The notes beneath the pieces were generated by a model. It was not told the origin of the DNA, did no database searches, and saw only the letters and a program-made list of their open reading frames with translations. 64,000 bases of DNA from Arcuatula senhousia (Eukaryota; Mollusca; Bivalvia; Mytilida; Mytilidae): assembly GCA_963971305.1 (NCBI GenBank), contig OZ020303.1:32848106-32912105 (forward strand), given 5' to 3'. Both the position numbers and the translations under genes were made by a program. Positions 11,901-23,210 of the stretch are shown piece by piece (the first letter of the stretch is position 1; the number at the start of each line of letters is the position of its first letter).

Positions 11901-11987
11901 AAAGACAAAGAAAGTAACGCTACTGTTACTGCAAAGTTTAACACATTTGGTGTGCCTTTTCATTACAATGCCCCAAATGCTGTGTAA
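8617..11987 (+). CDS. HSPA12-like Hsp70-family ATPase, gene 2 (4 coding exons)
   Basis: Joined exons 8617-8910, 9262-9480, 10178-10346 and 10855-11987 give 1815 nt, 604 aa plus TAA. The phosphate-1 loop is canonical for HSPA12 (VVAIDIGTTYSGYAFSFG, residues 8-25), phosphate-2 is DLGGGTAD at 225-232, and exon 4 carries GGDWGGTNID and the adenosine-loop-like MVGGFSES. There is no classical substrate-binding domain and no EEVD tail, as expected for the HSPA12 branch. The ATG follows a probable acceptor (tgttttacag, ending at 8608), which implies a 5'UTR exon. Intron positions and phases match gene 1, but the proteins are clearly diverged, so the duplication is not recent. The gene is followed by a 36-bp tandem array and then by the tail-to-tail GPCR gene. 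Confidence 0.92.
9262..9480 (+). CDS. HSPA12-like gene 2, coding exon 2
   Basis: 219 nt, phase 0 at both ends (acceptor tttgtag, donor AAAG|GTATGT). It ends LTVPAIWSDQAKQFMRTAAEK in register with exon 2 of gene 1. Confidence 0.9.
9900..10045 (-). repeat. Dimeric-element monomer in intron 2 of HSPA12-like gene 2
   Basis: A single degenerate monomer with the same word order as the copy at 976-1165 (aacctctcatcatcagcat, tcgaaagag, ctcaaaac, agaaagcc). Confidence 0.6.
10178..10346 (+). CDS. HSPA12-like gene 2, coding exon 3
   Basis: 169 nt, phase 1 at its end (CTTGGAG|GTAAAG). It encodes AYEPEAAALYCRLLP and VIVDLGG, and is nine bases longer than its gene 1 counterpart. Confidence 0.9.
10466..10715 (+). 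repeat. Penelope-like 3' tail remnant in intron 3 of HSPA12-like gene 2
   Basis: Degenerate matches to the element tail: gacacgttgaattga, agcaacacgac, gcgagttcgtgttgttgatt and tttgaatgccccat. About 60 unrelated bases interrupt it. Confidence 0.55.
10855..11987 (+). CDS. HSPA12-like gene 2, coding exon 4 (last)
   Basis: 1133 nt from acceptor catttttag to TAA at 11985-11987. It starts by completing GGGTADIS. The true exon begins 47 bases before the first in-exon Met (10902). Confidence 0.92.
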
Positions 11988-12157
11988 TTGTTCTAACATG
12001 CACTTGTTGATTGTAGCGTTGTTGGTATCGATGAAGTAAATCTGTCTTCTTCATTCTCCTTTATATTTTCTTCTCTTCTTGTGTCCACCTAAGCAATCTT
12101 GCTCTAGTAACCGTTTTCGCTAATTATCTTCTTAAATATCCTCTAATTTGAAGATAA

Positions 12158-12290
12158 GGACAATGAAGTAGCGTGACCTATTACGGTATCTTAGGACAAT
12201 ACAGTAGTGTGACCTATTAGACAATAAAGTAGTGTGACCTATTACGGTATCTTAGGACAATAAAGTAGTGTGACCTATTATGGTATCTTA
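12158..12290 (+). repeat. 36-bp tandem array after HSPA12-like gene 2
   Basis: Four units at 12158, 12194 (shortened to 26), 12220 and 12255, with core acaataaagtagtgtgac. Two units contain AATAAA (12223-12228 and 12259-12264), about 235-275 bases past the stop codon, and could serve as poly(A) signals. Confidence 0.85.
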
Positions 12291-13079
12291 CAGCTTCTTG
12301 TTCTTAATAATTTTGTTTTTAAAACTTTATGTATTTTAATCATTTAATTTTAACGTACACTTGTCACTCACTGGCCCAGCCAGTTCCTAGTGTCGAATTT
12401 CTATAATTTTGACGTAAAATATTATCTGTTAAATACCATAGCGTAGTTTGAAACTAGAATTACTAGTTCAAGCTTTTGTCATAACTGAATACATTTTATC
12501 AGAGCATTATGTGTAAGATTTCTATATTAGTGTGATAGTTTTAGGACTATATATTGTCATAATTTCAACATTAATCACAGGAATAATCAATTGCTTTCTC
12601 TATGGAATACCTATATGTTTTATTTTGACATTCACAAGGTTTTTTGTATGTTGTTTTCAATGTTTTATGATATTGTTTTCTTTTTGAATTTCGAATTCCC
12701 TTGCGGATAACATAGTCCTAAGTATACGATATTTTTAAAAATCCTTAAATGTTCATGTTGCTAAACTTTTGGATTTAATCAAGTTTTGTTAACTATCATC
12801 TCTGATTTAATTCTCTAGTGTGCCATTTCCTTATTTGTCTCTTTGGACATGATATCGATACGCCATTCGGTAATTTTGTTATTACATTTTTCTTGAACAT
12901 AATGACCAAAAAACTTTTTTTTTCAAAGACACAGAAAAACAATTTATTACTTGAAATGACGTCCAGCATCAAACACTATTTTTAAACATAACATCACTGT
13001 ACAAAAAGAGCAATACAGATCGTAGAAATTGAAGTGAAAATATATTTTATATATAAATATGGTATACATGTATTATGAT
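12291..13079. other. Tail-to-tail intergenic region
   Basis: AT-rich DNA between HSPA12-like gene 2 and the GPCR. Apart from the GPCR poly(A) signal I see nothing in it. Confidence 0.5.
12943..12948 (-). terminator. Poly(A) signal of the GPCR gene
   Basis: TTTATT on the plus strand is AATAAA on the coding strand, about 130 bases past the stop. Confidence 0.5.
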
Positions 13080-13481
13080 TTACAATGGTTTCATTTCAAC
13101 TGTTGTATAAGTACCACGGCTGTTGTCGACACGTACAAATCCCGTTTCCTTTTCGTCACTTCCGGCAGAATTGCTCGATTTTAAAATGGACCCACGTGTT
13201 ATGTCAGTCACGTGCAGCCTTGTCATTGAGGAGCCTCTCTTTAAGCAATGGTTAATTGCATATTTGAATGTGTCTCGAAAATTTTTCGACATGAATCCAT
13301 AGACGATTGGATTAACACAACTGTTGGCATAAGACATGAGAAAAAAAGCTGACCTCATCGGCTTTAAGTATCCTTCATGCATGTCGTTTAGGTAGCCAAA
13401 TGCAACGAGAACATTATTGATAAGGATTGGACCCCAGCAAACAGCAAATAGTACGACAACCACAATCAGCATCATGATTAC
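13080..13481 (-). CDS. GPCR coding exon 6 (TM6, TM7, C-tail)
   Basis: 402 nt from acceptor aatttgtag to TAA. It encodes VIMMLIVVVVLFAVCWGP (TM6), SYANSCVNPIVYGF (TM7), helix 8 (MSKNFRDTF) and a Ser/Thr-rich tail ending EMKPL. Confidence 0.92.
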   Translation of the reverse strand, partial: VIMMLIVVVVLFAVCWGPILINNVLVAFGYLNDMHEGYLKPMRSAFFLMSYANSCVNPIVYGFMSKNFRDTFKYAINHCLKRGSSMTRLHVTDITRGSILKSSNSAGSDEKETGFVRVDNSRGTYTTVEMKPL

Positions 13482-16400
13482 CTACAAATTAAAAATAGAT
13501 AGATGAACTATTATACTCAAAAAAAATTTCCAGATAAAAAGCAGTTTTGGAATACAACTTTATATTCTTATAAAGCAGAAGGTCAAAGTCAACATAATTT
13601 ATTTCTCCCCTATAAATCGAACATTTCTTTGGAAGTCTTAGTACAGTAAAACTTTGCAAAGTTGTCAAATGAATAAATGGTTGAACCAGGACTTAACTTA
13701 ATATTGAATACCAATGATGACTCGTCAGAAAATTAGAAAGATAAACGTATTTTAACTATTGAGAAAGGAAAAACAAGTATTTCAACAAAGTTCCAGTAGA
13801 CATAGATAGACTAAGCCAGCAATTCATCAGATAATAAGTTTTAACAAAACTGCTCACCCTTAAGCTCACCTGTTGACGCGTTTTTGCATCGTCATCATTG
13901 GCTACCGGGGCTTTCTTTCCTGATTTAGATTTTTTTCCATTGGCGTCTCCATTGGTACTACGCTCAGAACAAGAATACTGGCATTCACTACAAAAGAAAC
14001 GAATCTATTGTTGATGTCTATATCTATTGAGGTTGACAAGCCAATGATCAACTTTTAGGTTAAAATTTCAGCTATTGGTAGAATGTATAATTTTTTGTAT
14101 ACATTGTCAAAATCTAAAATGAAAAAATAATTAGTTAGGAACAATTAGTTCACGTATAGAAGTTATGTAAACACTTGGCACCACCACCAATATGTGTAAT
14201 TGTGATACAAAAAAAAAACGGATAAGGATATAGAAAGCGTTACCTTGGATAATAAGTACCATTAAAAATAGCAAATTGTAGCATTTTGTAGCAGTCTGGA
14301 ATGATGCTTCCAGAGGAACAAATTATGAATTACGAATATTGCACTGTGTTTGAAAGACAAAACATCACTATTTCAATAAATATTTTTTTATAATTTTTAT
14401 TCCATATACGTATACGTAAACTGAAAAAAATCACAATAAAAATAAAATGTATTTTCAAATACAATTTGATTGAAATCACCGAAAAAACAAATGAAAGCTA
14501 TATATAGCTAAGGAGGCCTAGCTGTTGTGTGGCCATCTTTAATTTTTTGAAGTAACATAGTTCTACAAAAATCAATTTCCACAAAAACTATGGAAATAAA
14601 ATTGTACAATTTATATTAAGATAGACTCCAGCTACTCTGGTTCATGTTTCTAAAACAGACATGTTGTCGGATTTTGAGTGAAGATTGCTCTTTTCATATG
14701 TGTGTTACTTTCATAGACATAACAAATTTTCAATTAAAAGAAAAACACAAGAATGTTTCTTCATCAGCAGACTAAAACATTGTCATGATTGAAGAAGGTA
14801 AGTACAACCCTTCATCAAAATGTCAACTAGAACCTTTGAGTAATAGATACACGACCGACAGAGTATTGTTAAGACAATTTAAGTAAGAACCAATTCATCA
14901 AAATGCTAAGAATGTTTGTGTTTCTTTATGCTGTAATAACACATAAGTACAAGAAATTACAAAATGACAGACAAACAATTTTGCCAGCTTTAGTCATCAA
15001 ATAGTCCTGCGAGGTGAAATTAAAATTTGAGACAACTGATGACTGCCAATAGAATTACCTTGTATAGAATAAGGCAAACATTTTACTCCAAATAAGTCAC
15101 ATTAAAATGTTTTATTTTCCAACTCCCAGTTCCGTAGTTTTGTTGTTTCCTTTATTTGTTTTAATGTACCCTTTACTTCGTTTTCATTGGTTTTCAAATT
15201 TGTCGATAACATTTGGGCATATAATTGCATGTTTTATGATTTATTTGGAACATGAACTCTTCACTACATTGTAGATAACTTGTTTTATGTCTGTTGTTCT
15301 TTTTTAATTTGTGAGATTGTAGAGTAACATACTTTCGCTGTGTCAGCCTAAGCGTAACAAATGTGTTTACACTGTGCTACTTAAAAAATTAAAAAAACAA
15401 CAACAACAACAAAACATATAATTACAACACAATAATAAAAAATTGTTCCTAACCCTTACCTTCCAGACCGCATCATTGCCCTATTTGACACTATATGCCA
15501 TATTTCTACGGAGATCATCGTGTAAGAAATCGCCATTACCATAACAGGAATTACGAACATGATGATAAACATGTATAGCTCGTACATCTTGAAGTACTTT
15601 GGACTGAACTGTAGCTTACACCAGTAGGCAGTTCTGTGGATACCCTTCGCCTCGTAAATTTTCTACAATTGTTAAAGAAAAAATATATGTATAAGAAAAC
15701 TACATTATATCTTCACTACGAAGAATAGAAAGTATACCGTTTTAACTGTACATGTGTTCATCAGTCTTGCATCCCATTGTTTCACAAATCGTCAAAATGT
15801 CAAACTTATGCTATGCTCATAACTTACATACTATCGCTTTATTTTGTTGTAATTATTCCCCCACTCGGAAGAAAGGGTGCTATTTGCAATCACCTTGTCC
15901 GTTCGTTTTTTCCATCTGTCTGTCCGGTATAATTTCTCAGCTTTAATGAAGGAATTGTTTTCAAATTAGGTAGACAACAATTTAGAATGATAAGTTTTTC
16001 CCGGCCTCCTTTTTCCAGGTCAGTCGGTCATCTGTTTCCTATTTTCTGATACAACTTTGACTATAAGGGGCCACAATGGAAATGTTTTCGTAACAGATTT
16101 CTCGGCTTCTACTAAAGGGATTTATTTCAAATTAAGAACATAGCTTTAGCACTATCAGTTGAACCGTACCTTTTCTTTTCATATCCGTCGCCCGTTGTCT
16201 ACTTCCTGTTTTTCGAATGGTCGAGTAGGGGTATGGTTAGCACGACTTAGTGCAACCCCTTGTTTTAATTTCTACGGTTATAAATTTTAACAAGCTTTAT
16301 ATTGGCCAAATATTTTGCGAGATGCATTTTTGACTTCATCTGACTTCTATTTCCTATTTTTAAATTCAAAATTGTTTAAAACACCAGGTTTCTTTGCTTG

Positions 16401-19400
16401 TAATGCACAAGGTCGATATCCTCGGTGCTGGATTTGGCTTCCTTGTTCGAACGTTTTGGTTTTGAGTACTTTTCGTTTTCAACAGTTTTGGAATATGACC
16501 TTCCAATGTTTTGAATCAAATGCTACTGATGAGAGGTTACTCCTTGAACTATCGATATACAGCATATCCAAATTAACCGTTTATACCCGCATTTTGGTAT
16601 TTGTAACTTTGAAACCACTGGGCGATAACCGCTGCTGGTGGACCAGAGGTCACCGAGGGTAATCACAAGCCTGGTCGTCAGACTTTTCTGACACGATATA
16701 CCATAAATTTGTCGCAGAAATTTCCGATTTTTAAATTCAAAATTGTTTAAAACACCAGGTTTCTTTCCTTGTAATGCACATGGTCGATATCCTCGGTGCT
16801 GGATTTGGCTTCCTTGTTCGAACGTTTTGGTTTTGAGTACTTTTCGTTTTCAACAGTTTTGGAATATGACCTTCCAATGTTTTGAATGAAATGCTACTGA
16901 TGAGAGGTTACTCCTTGAAATATCGATATACAGCATATCCAAATTAACCGTTTATACACGCGTTTTGGTATTTGTATTTATGTACAAATGAGAGTTTCAC
17001 GAATGTGCATTTGCTCACATACATGTATTTAAATATTTAATATTTTATGTTGTTGCTTTTGTTTTTTTCATTGTTAGATGTGATATATATAATATTACAT
17101 TATATAAAATATGGTTATTTGGAAGAACAACGAATATTAGTCACAAGCATATTCTAATTCCCGTTGTTAACAGAAAAATCAAAGTATGGTCAACACACGC
17201 TAAATAGCAGCACTTAAGGTTATTCAAACAGGCTTGATGTTTTTGTTTTGTTTGTCCTGTTTTATGAAAATTCATACCTTTCCAAAAATAATAGGTACTG
17301 CCATCAAAAACGAAATAATCCAAATAAAAACAATGACAACTCTTGTATGGTTCATTGTGCAAATGTAACGTGCTCTCAATGGAAACAGTATTGCCAGAAA
17401 TCTACAAGAAAATAAAGTTATGTTAGATTGCATTAATTCAATTATTTGGAAAAAATACAAAACACTGGATATTTAGATAGTCAAAACACGACAATTCCTA
17501 AAAGCAAGAAGTAAATTATAGGTCAAAATATGAAAAATGCTATTTTTGACCTTTAAAGGTCGTAACCGCTATTAGGGGACATATGACAACTTCGACCCAA
17601 TAGAGGCTTTTGTAAAGCTCAATGAGCTCAAGGTTCAAACGAGCGACAGCTTTCATTTTATTTGCCAAAAACATGAAAAAACCCACTATTTCTATCTACC
17701 TTTAAAGGGTCATAACTCATATAAGGGGTCATCTGACAACTTGCACATAAAAGAGACTTTTGAAGAGCTTAATAAGCGGAAGGTTATAGAGTCATAAAGC
17801 TAACCGATTTTCGCGGGGTTTTTTTCTGTGTAGACAGAGTAAATCGGTCAGTCAATATTGCTACCAGAGGATCTATTACAGAACATTAATCGTGTATTGT
17901 ATTTTAAATGTTATACGGATTGTCTAAAATAACAGGTACATATTTATACCCAAACATAAATGCGATATAAATGTGCACTACATATCGTGTATCAATACTC
18001 GTTGACGTTGTTGACCTTTGACCTTTTATCAAGTGGGCGGAGCTAAATTACAGATCTTAACAAATGTGTAAGTGTGCGGAGGAAACAAACAAAACTGATG
18101 TGCTATGTTTCAAGTTTATGAAACACAGATCGTTCTTTATTTTTAGTGCTTAAATTTAGCTCTGCCTTTTAACGCTTTAGCGCTTTGATTATTCTATAGA
18201 GCAAAATCATGAAAAATGATGCTATTTTTACCATTAAAGTGACATAACGATCTGACAACATCGACCCAATGAAGACTTTCGTAGAGCTTTTAATGCTGAA
18301 GACGGTAGGTTTCATCAGATTTTTTCTATCTCTCATAGTTTTTGATTTGCAGTCTGACCCCCTCGATATTATTATAGCAACGGCGGTCATGTTTTACGGG
18401 TACAACTTTCGTGCAGGACACCCTAAGGATCAATCATTAACAGACGACGACGGGCGCCAAGTGATGACAAAAGCTCACATGGACCTTTGGTCTATGTGAG
18501 CTAAAAAGGCATGTGAACAATTTGTAAACGTTTCTGCAGCCGGTTGTGTAGTGGTTAGCTTAAGCGCGTCGGGTAACCAACGGTTCGATCCTCATCAATG
18601 TTGAAAAAAATGAACTATTTTTCCGGCTTTCTCTTTACAACCATTTGCTTTCAGGAACTATGTGCCAGTCCTTCGAAAAGGGGCGAAAAAGAGTTGCCCC
18701 GTGTATAGGTAGAGCAATTACACCATGCACGCTAACGACCCCTCTATAAAGTTTGAATATAGTACACTCAATGGGAACCTCTACTTAGGCCACAAGGGGA
18801 AACTGATTTACATATGTTTTCTACTGAATGATAAAAAATGTGTTTAAACTAAGGCATACCAGTAACTTATACATGCATGCAAAAGCATTATTAAAATGTC
18901 GATTTACACATTTTACAAAACTGAATTCTAAATGACTTCGTCGTCTGGTAAAATGATTCGGGGAATTTTAGACTTTGCAAAGTTTCACACTCAAAGAAAA
19001 ATCAACAGACATTTAAACAATAGCGACACGCTATTTTTTAATTCAAAGTTAAAGACGAAATCAAAAATAAAGCATTATATAACTTTTGAAATTCCCTTTA
19101 TTATTCTAGGAGAACGATCAATTTACAAATTACGACAGAGGCAAATGTCAACTTCGTCTAACAAAACAAAAACAATACGGCAATTTAATGCCATAATGGA
19201 TCTAATATATCCCATTACCCTAGTTACACGACATATTGCTATTTTATTAACCACCAATATCCCTATGTGATCCCATTTTATTAAATCAAAGAGAAATTGC
19301 TGCCATTCTTTACATATTGATAGCTAACTTTTGTTCTCACTTTGGTAATAGCTTTATTGGTCAAAAATCTTTTTATTGTCCAGTACTACAGAAGTAGGTA

Positions 19401-22400
19401 TATATTTTTGATAAAATATAATATAATAAACATGCACAATTAAAGGATCGACCAGTTAACTTTATTTGGGAGGGGGTGTGATTTTTTTCTTCTGGTCATT
19501 TTTTCTCAAAAAAATCATGTTCAACACATTTTTTTAAGTTAAATAGCCCAAAGGACTCCCTTCAAGATATTTGGTCGATCCTTCGGCGATTTAAGTGATG
19601 AAAACCCCGTGATTGAGGTTCATTGAGTTATAATGGGGCATCGTGGACGTTCTGATCGATGAAACTACTTTTGAACGCATAAGTGGTCAATAGTAATCAC
19701 TTTATTCAAATTAGTAATCGGTTGTTCTAGACTTGTAATATTAATAAGCTTAAGCTGTAGACGTACACCATAAGATATATTTTATGGTTTATAATTACAT
19801 CTGACACCCTATTATGGCATGTATTGTAGGTTTAGAATCAGTTTAGTGTTCTGAGTACCATAGAAAATAACCAGTGAGGGTCAAGAATCTGAAGCACTCA
19901 AAGTAATTAAACCGGACATGTTTATTGAACCAATATATTGACCATAACAAAACTAAAAAAAAGCTAGCGAAAGTCAAAACATTGCTAGACTTAATTATTA
20001 TGAGCAGAACAAAATATAGCTGCACCTCTCTAGTTCTAAATGGTCCTTTTTGAAATTTTCTGATTTGGCGGACCATAGTCTGCAAAAAATATACCAAAAA
20101 TGACCATAAAGAGCTACGAACTGCAGCTAAACAAAATTCAAAAGGACAAACTTCGAAGCATTGAAGTCAAACTTCGTACCAGATAAGAAAACTATAGACA
20201 CACCGGAATAAAAGCATTAACAATGGTCTCAAGCAAATGTATTTAAAACACATAACATGATATTAATTTTCAAAATTAAGTTACAACCAAGTTCCAAGCG
20301 AATAATTTCGAACTATACTCGTTTTATCTAACATGACTCGTCATTGACGCTAAAGCCAAAAGTTACAGAGCAAAAATAGATTAGAATATGAAGCACACAA
20401 CCAAACCATAGAGTATCGTACACTATGACGAATTCAAAACTAATCCCATAACAAACATTGAAATAGGAAGCTTTACCAATTTACTTATATTTTTTTATCA
20501 ATGCAGTATCTTTACTTGAGTTAACGAGAGATCAGAGATGCATAGAAATATATATAAAATATATATAAAATGCACATTTGTATCTCGAAGTCCACAAAAA
20601 AACACCCAAAAACCAAAATGCACTGAGACAAAATACAAGCAAACCACTCCAAATTTATCACCATGGGCTGAGTAAGTGTTACTCGAATTTCTTCATTTTG
20701 ACTTAGCCTCGTTTATACTTTTTTAAGTCAAATGTGATCCTTCACATAACATAATACGTTAAATGTATTTTAACTTTAGCCACACTGAAAATAATAGATT
20801 TAAGAATGGTTTATAACACATACTAGGTTTAAAATCTAAAATTAGAATGGTTTATAACATGTACTAGGTTTAAAATCTAAGACTATGATGACATCGACAT
20901 TTTACCATTGTACTGCAGACTAAAAGTCCGCGTCGCTTTTTGTGCGTTTTTTTTCAATTCATGCGATTAAAAAAAAAAACTTTCTGTCTTTTCGTATAGC
21001 AAGTGACCATTTTTATATAAAAAGGAATTTTGACAGTTTAGTTACTGCAGTTCTATAATATTTATATTTTTTTCTTTTCAAACTGTTGTAAAGCTTCACA
21101 TCATTTATTTGCATAATGGCGATCATATAAATTAATGATTGCTATAGACAGGTTAATCCGCTAATGTAAAAGAAAGACACAAAAATAGAGAAAAACTAAA
21201 TTATTTGATATTTGTTTTATAGTTTTTAGGTTCTTGCTTCTGAAAAATTGCAAAATATTGTATAGATTTCGAATATTGGTTGTCTGCTTTTCCTTTCCTC
21301 TTATATAGATGTCTACGAATAACAAAAATAAAGTTCATCGATCTTTTTCATAAGTAACATATGAAAGACTTTGCACTAAACAAAATTAAAAGCCAAAGAC
21401 AAAAGCGATACGTAAAGCAGCCTATTTTATTTTACAAGGCCATGACATGGAAAACAAAACGCTCCTTGGCAAAACAATAAAACGGTCGTTAACATAGGTT
21501 CGACAAGTATTTCATTCGAAATGCATATGAATAAAACGCTTGTGAGATAAAAAAAAGCTATATAAATTAAAGATATTTTAACTAATTGAAGACAATTAAC
21601 AATAAGACTATCGTTATGTTGTGTGTTTTCTCAATCAACGCGACGATTTTATCAAATATCTCAATCAGCATAAAATAGGATTGTGTCAAGTGCAACACAA
21701 AGATAAAATGTAGAAAAAACTACTGCATGCTAGTTTATAACAGTTTTAATGCTATGCAGCACTAAAATTGCATGCGGTACAGAATTTTCTACTTATATTA
21801 ATTGTTTTAATTTTGAATGAATCGAAAATCATTCAGTTCTTGGCACTCAAAGAGGGGAAATGGCGTTCGCGTGCTGGTATATAATAATTTATCCTACTTA
21901 TTCGCCAATTTCTGGATGAAAGTCTACAGCAGCCTTTTAATTTTCTAAATGTACCTGAAAACTTTTTAATTTGAGTTAGCGCTTAAAGTTTGATGGAATA
22001 ATTGGATCTTATTAGCAAAACACCCACTGTTTCTAATATAGTAGGTATAATAATACTTAAAGTTCTCAGCGCATTATCTCAGTGCACATATTTCTAATTG
22101 CTGTTTGTATAAGCAGTGATTCTGCCTCACCACAGGACAACCAGCGAAATTGCTATCATCTGAGTGTGCAATTCATATAAAAAAATATTAATCTATGGCT
22201 AGTCAAAAATCCGTCTTATGGTCAGAAATTTTAAATTCTAGACGACAAAGTTCGTAGTTTCTCAATTTTTTTCCTTTTTTTTTCTTTTTTTAAAATCATG
22301 AAATGGCATCACCTTGTCTGTTTCATCATGTTTAAGAAGGGGTCTATCTGTGACTATTTCAGGCCTGGATTTGAATTATATGCATTTTATTTAGACCATG

Positions 22401-23171
22401 GGCCAATTGCAGAACCGTGAGCAGCGCCAATTGGCCTCGTTGAAGGCTGCTGTGGTTTTTCTACATTGCCGCTTGATTGTGGGCTGTGTCGCGTACACTT
22501 ATTCCACATCTCATTATTTTCTATTAGATACCGGTAGTATAAATGTTGTTTAAATTCTACAAATGCACCTGAAAAAATCCAATTTTGCGATGAACCCTTC
22601 CCTTAAAGAAGTAAAAAACAAACAACCATTGAGGATAGCCATGTACTTGTCACAATGTGTTATTTTGAAAAGTGTTTCAATGATCTGACAAACGTAAACA
22701 CAAGCCGTAGCGCAAAATACACACAAACAAAATCAGACTGAACCTCAAAATTTTTGCTGGTCTTAACTGAATCAGCCAAGGTAGAAAAGATGGACTATGG
22801 ACATGAGCATGCAAGCATACATTTTAACTAACAACTTACTCATGTATACCCATGCAGGACCCGGGAGGCGAATACGCCTGCAGCAGAGCTAGCTTGTCGT
22901 AAGAGGCGACTAAGGGTCTTGGGATTCCGACATCGGGTCAGTGCTCAGCCTATAGAGCGACCAAGTGTGCGCTCTAGGTGGCCGAGTAGGATGGCCCTTG
23001 TCCGGAGGTTGTCAGGTGTAAAATACGGAAACCCTGACCGCTGACCATAGTGGGCCAACGTGTGTGGAAAGTGCACGTCAAAGATCCCTTTGTGGATTGC
23101 AAGTAGTGCACTACATAGGCTTAATTTTCCGCCTCACTCTCCTCTCATGTTGTCCTGTTGTCATCATCATT

Positions 23172-23210
<39 letters not shown>

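Noticed and set aside
2711..11987. A multi-gene defence or stress operon-like system
   Set aside because: Only two HSPA12-like genes are here, with eukaryotic introns and no other linked effector. The GPCR and the claudin-like gene show no functional link to them.
18537..18620. Possible tRNA gene
   Set aside because: A- and B-box-like words are present, but arms do not pair into a full cloverleaf and an unrelated body follows; a SINE head is more likely.
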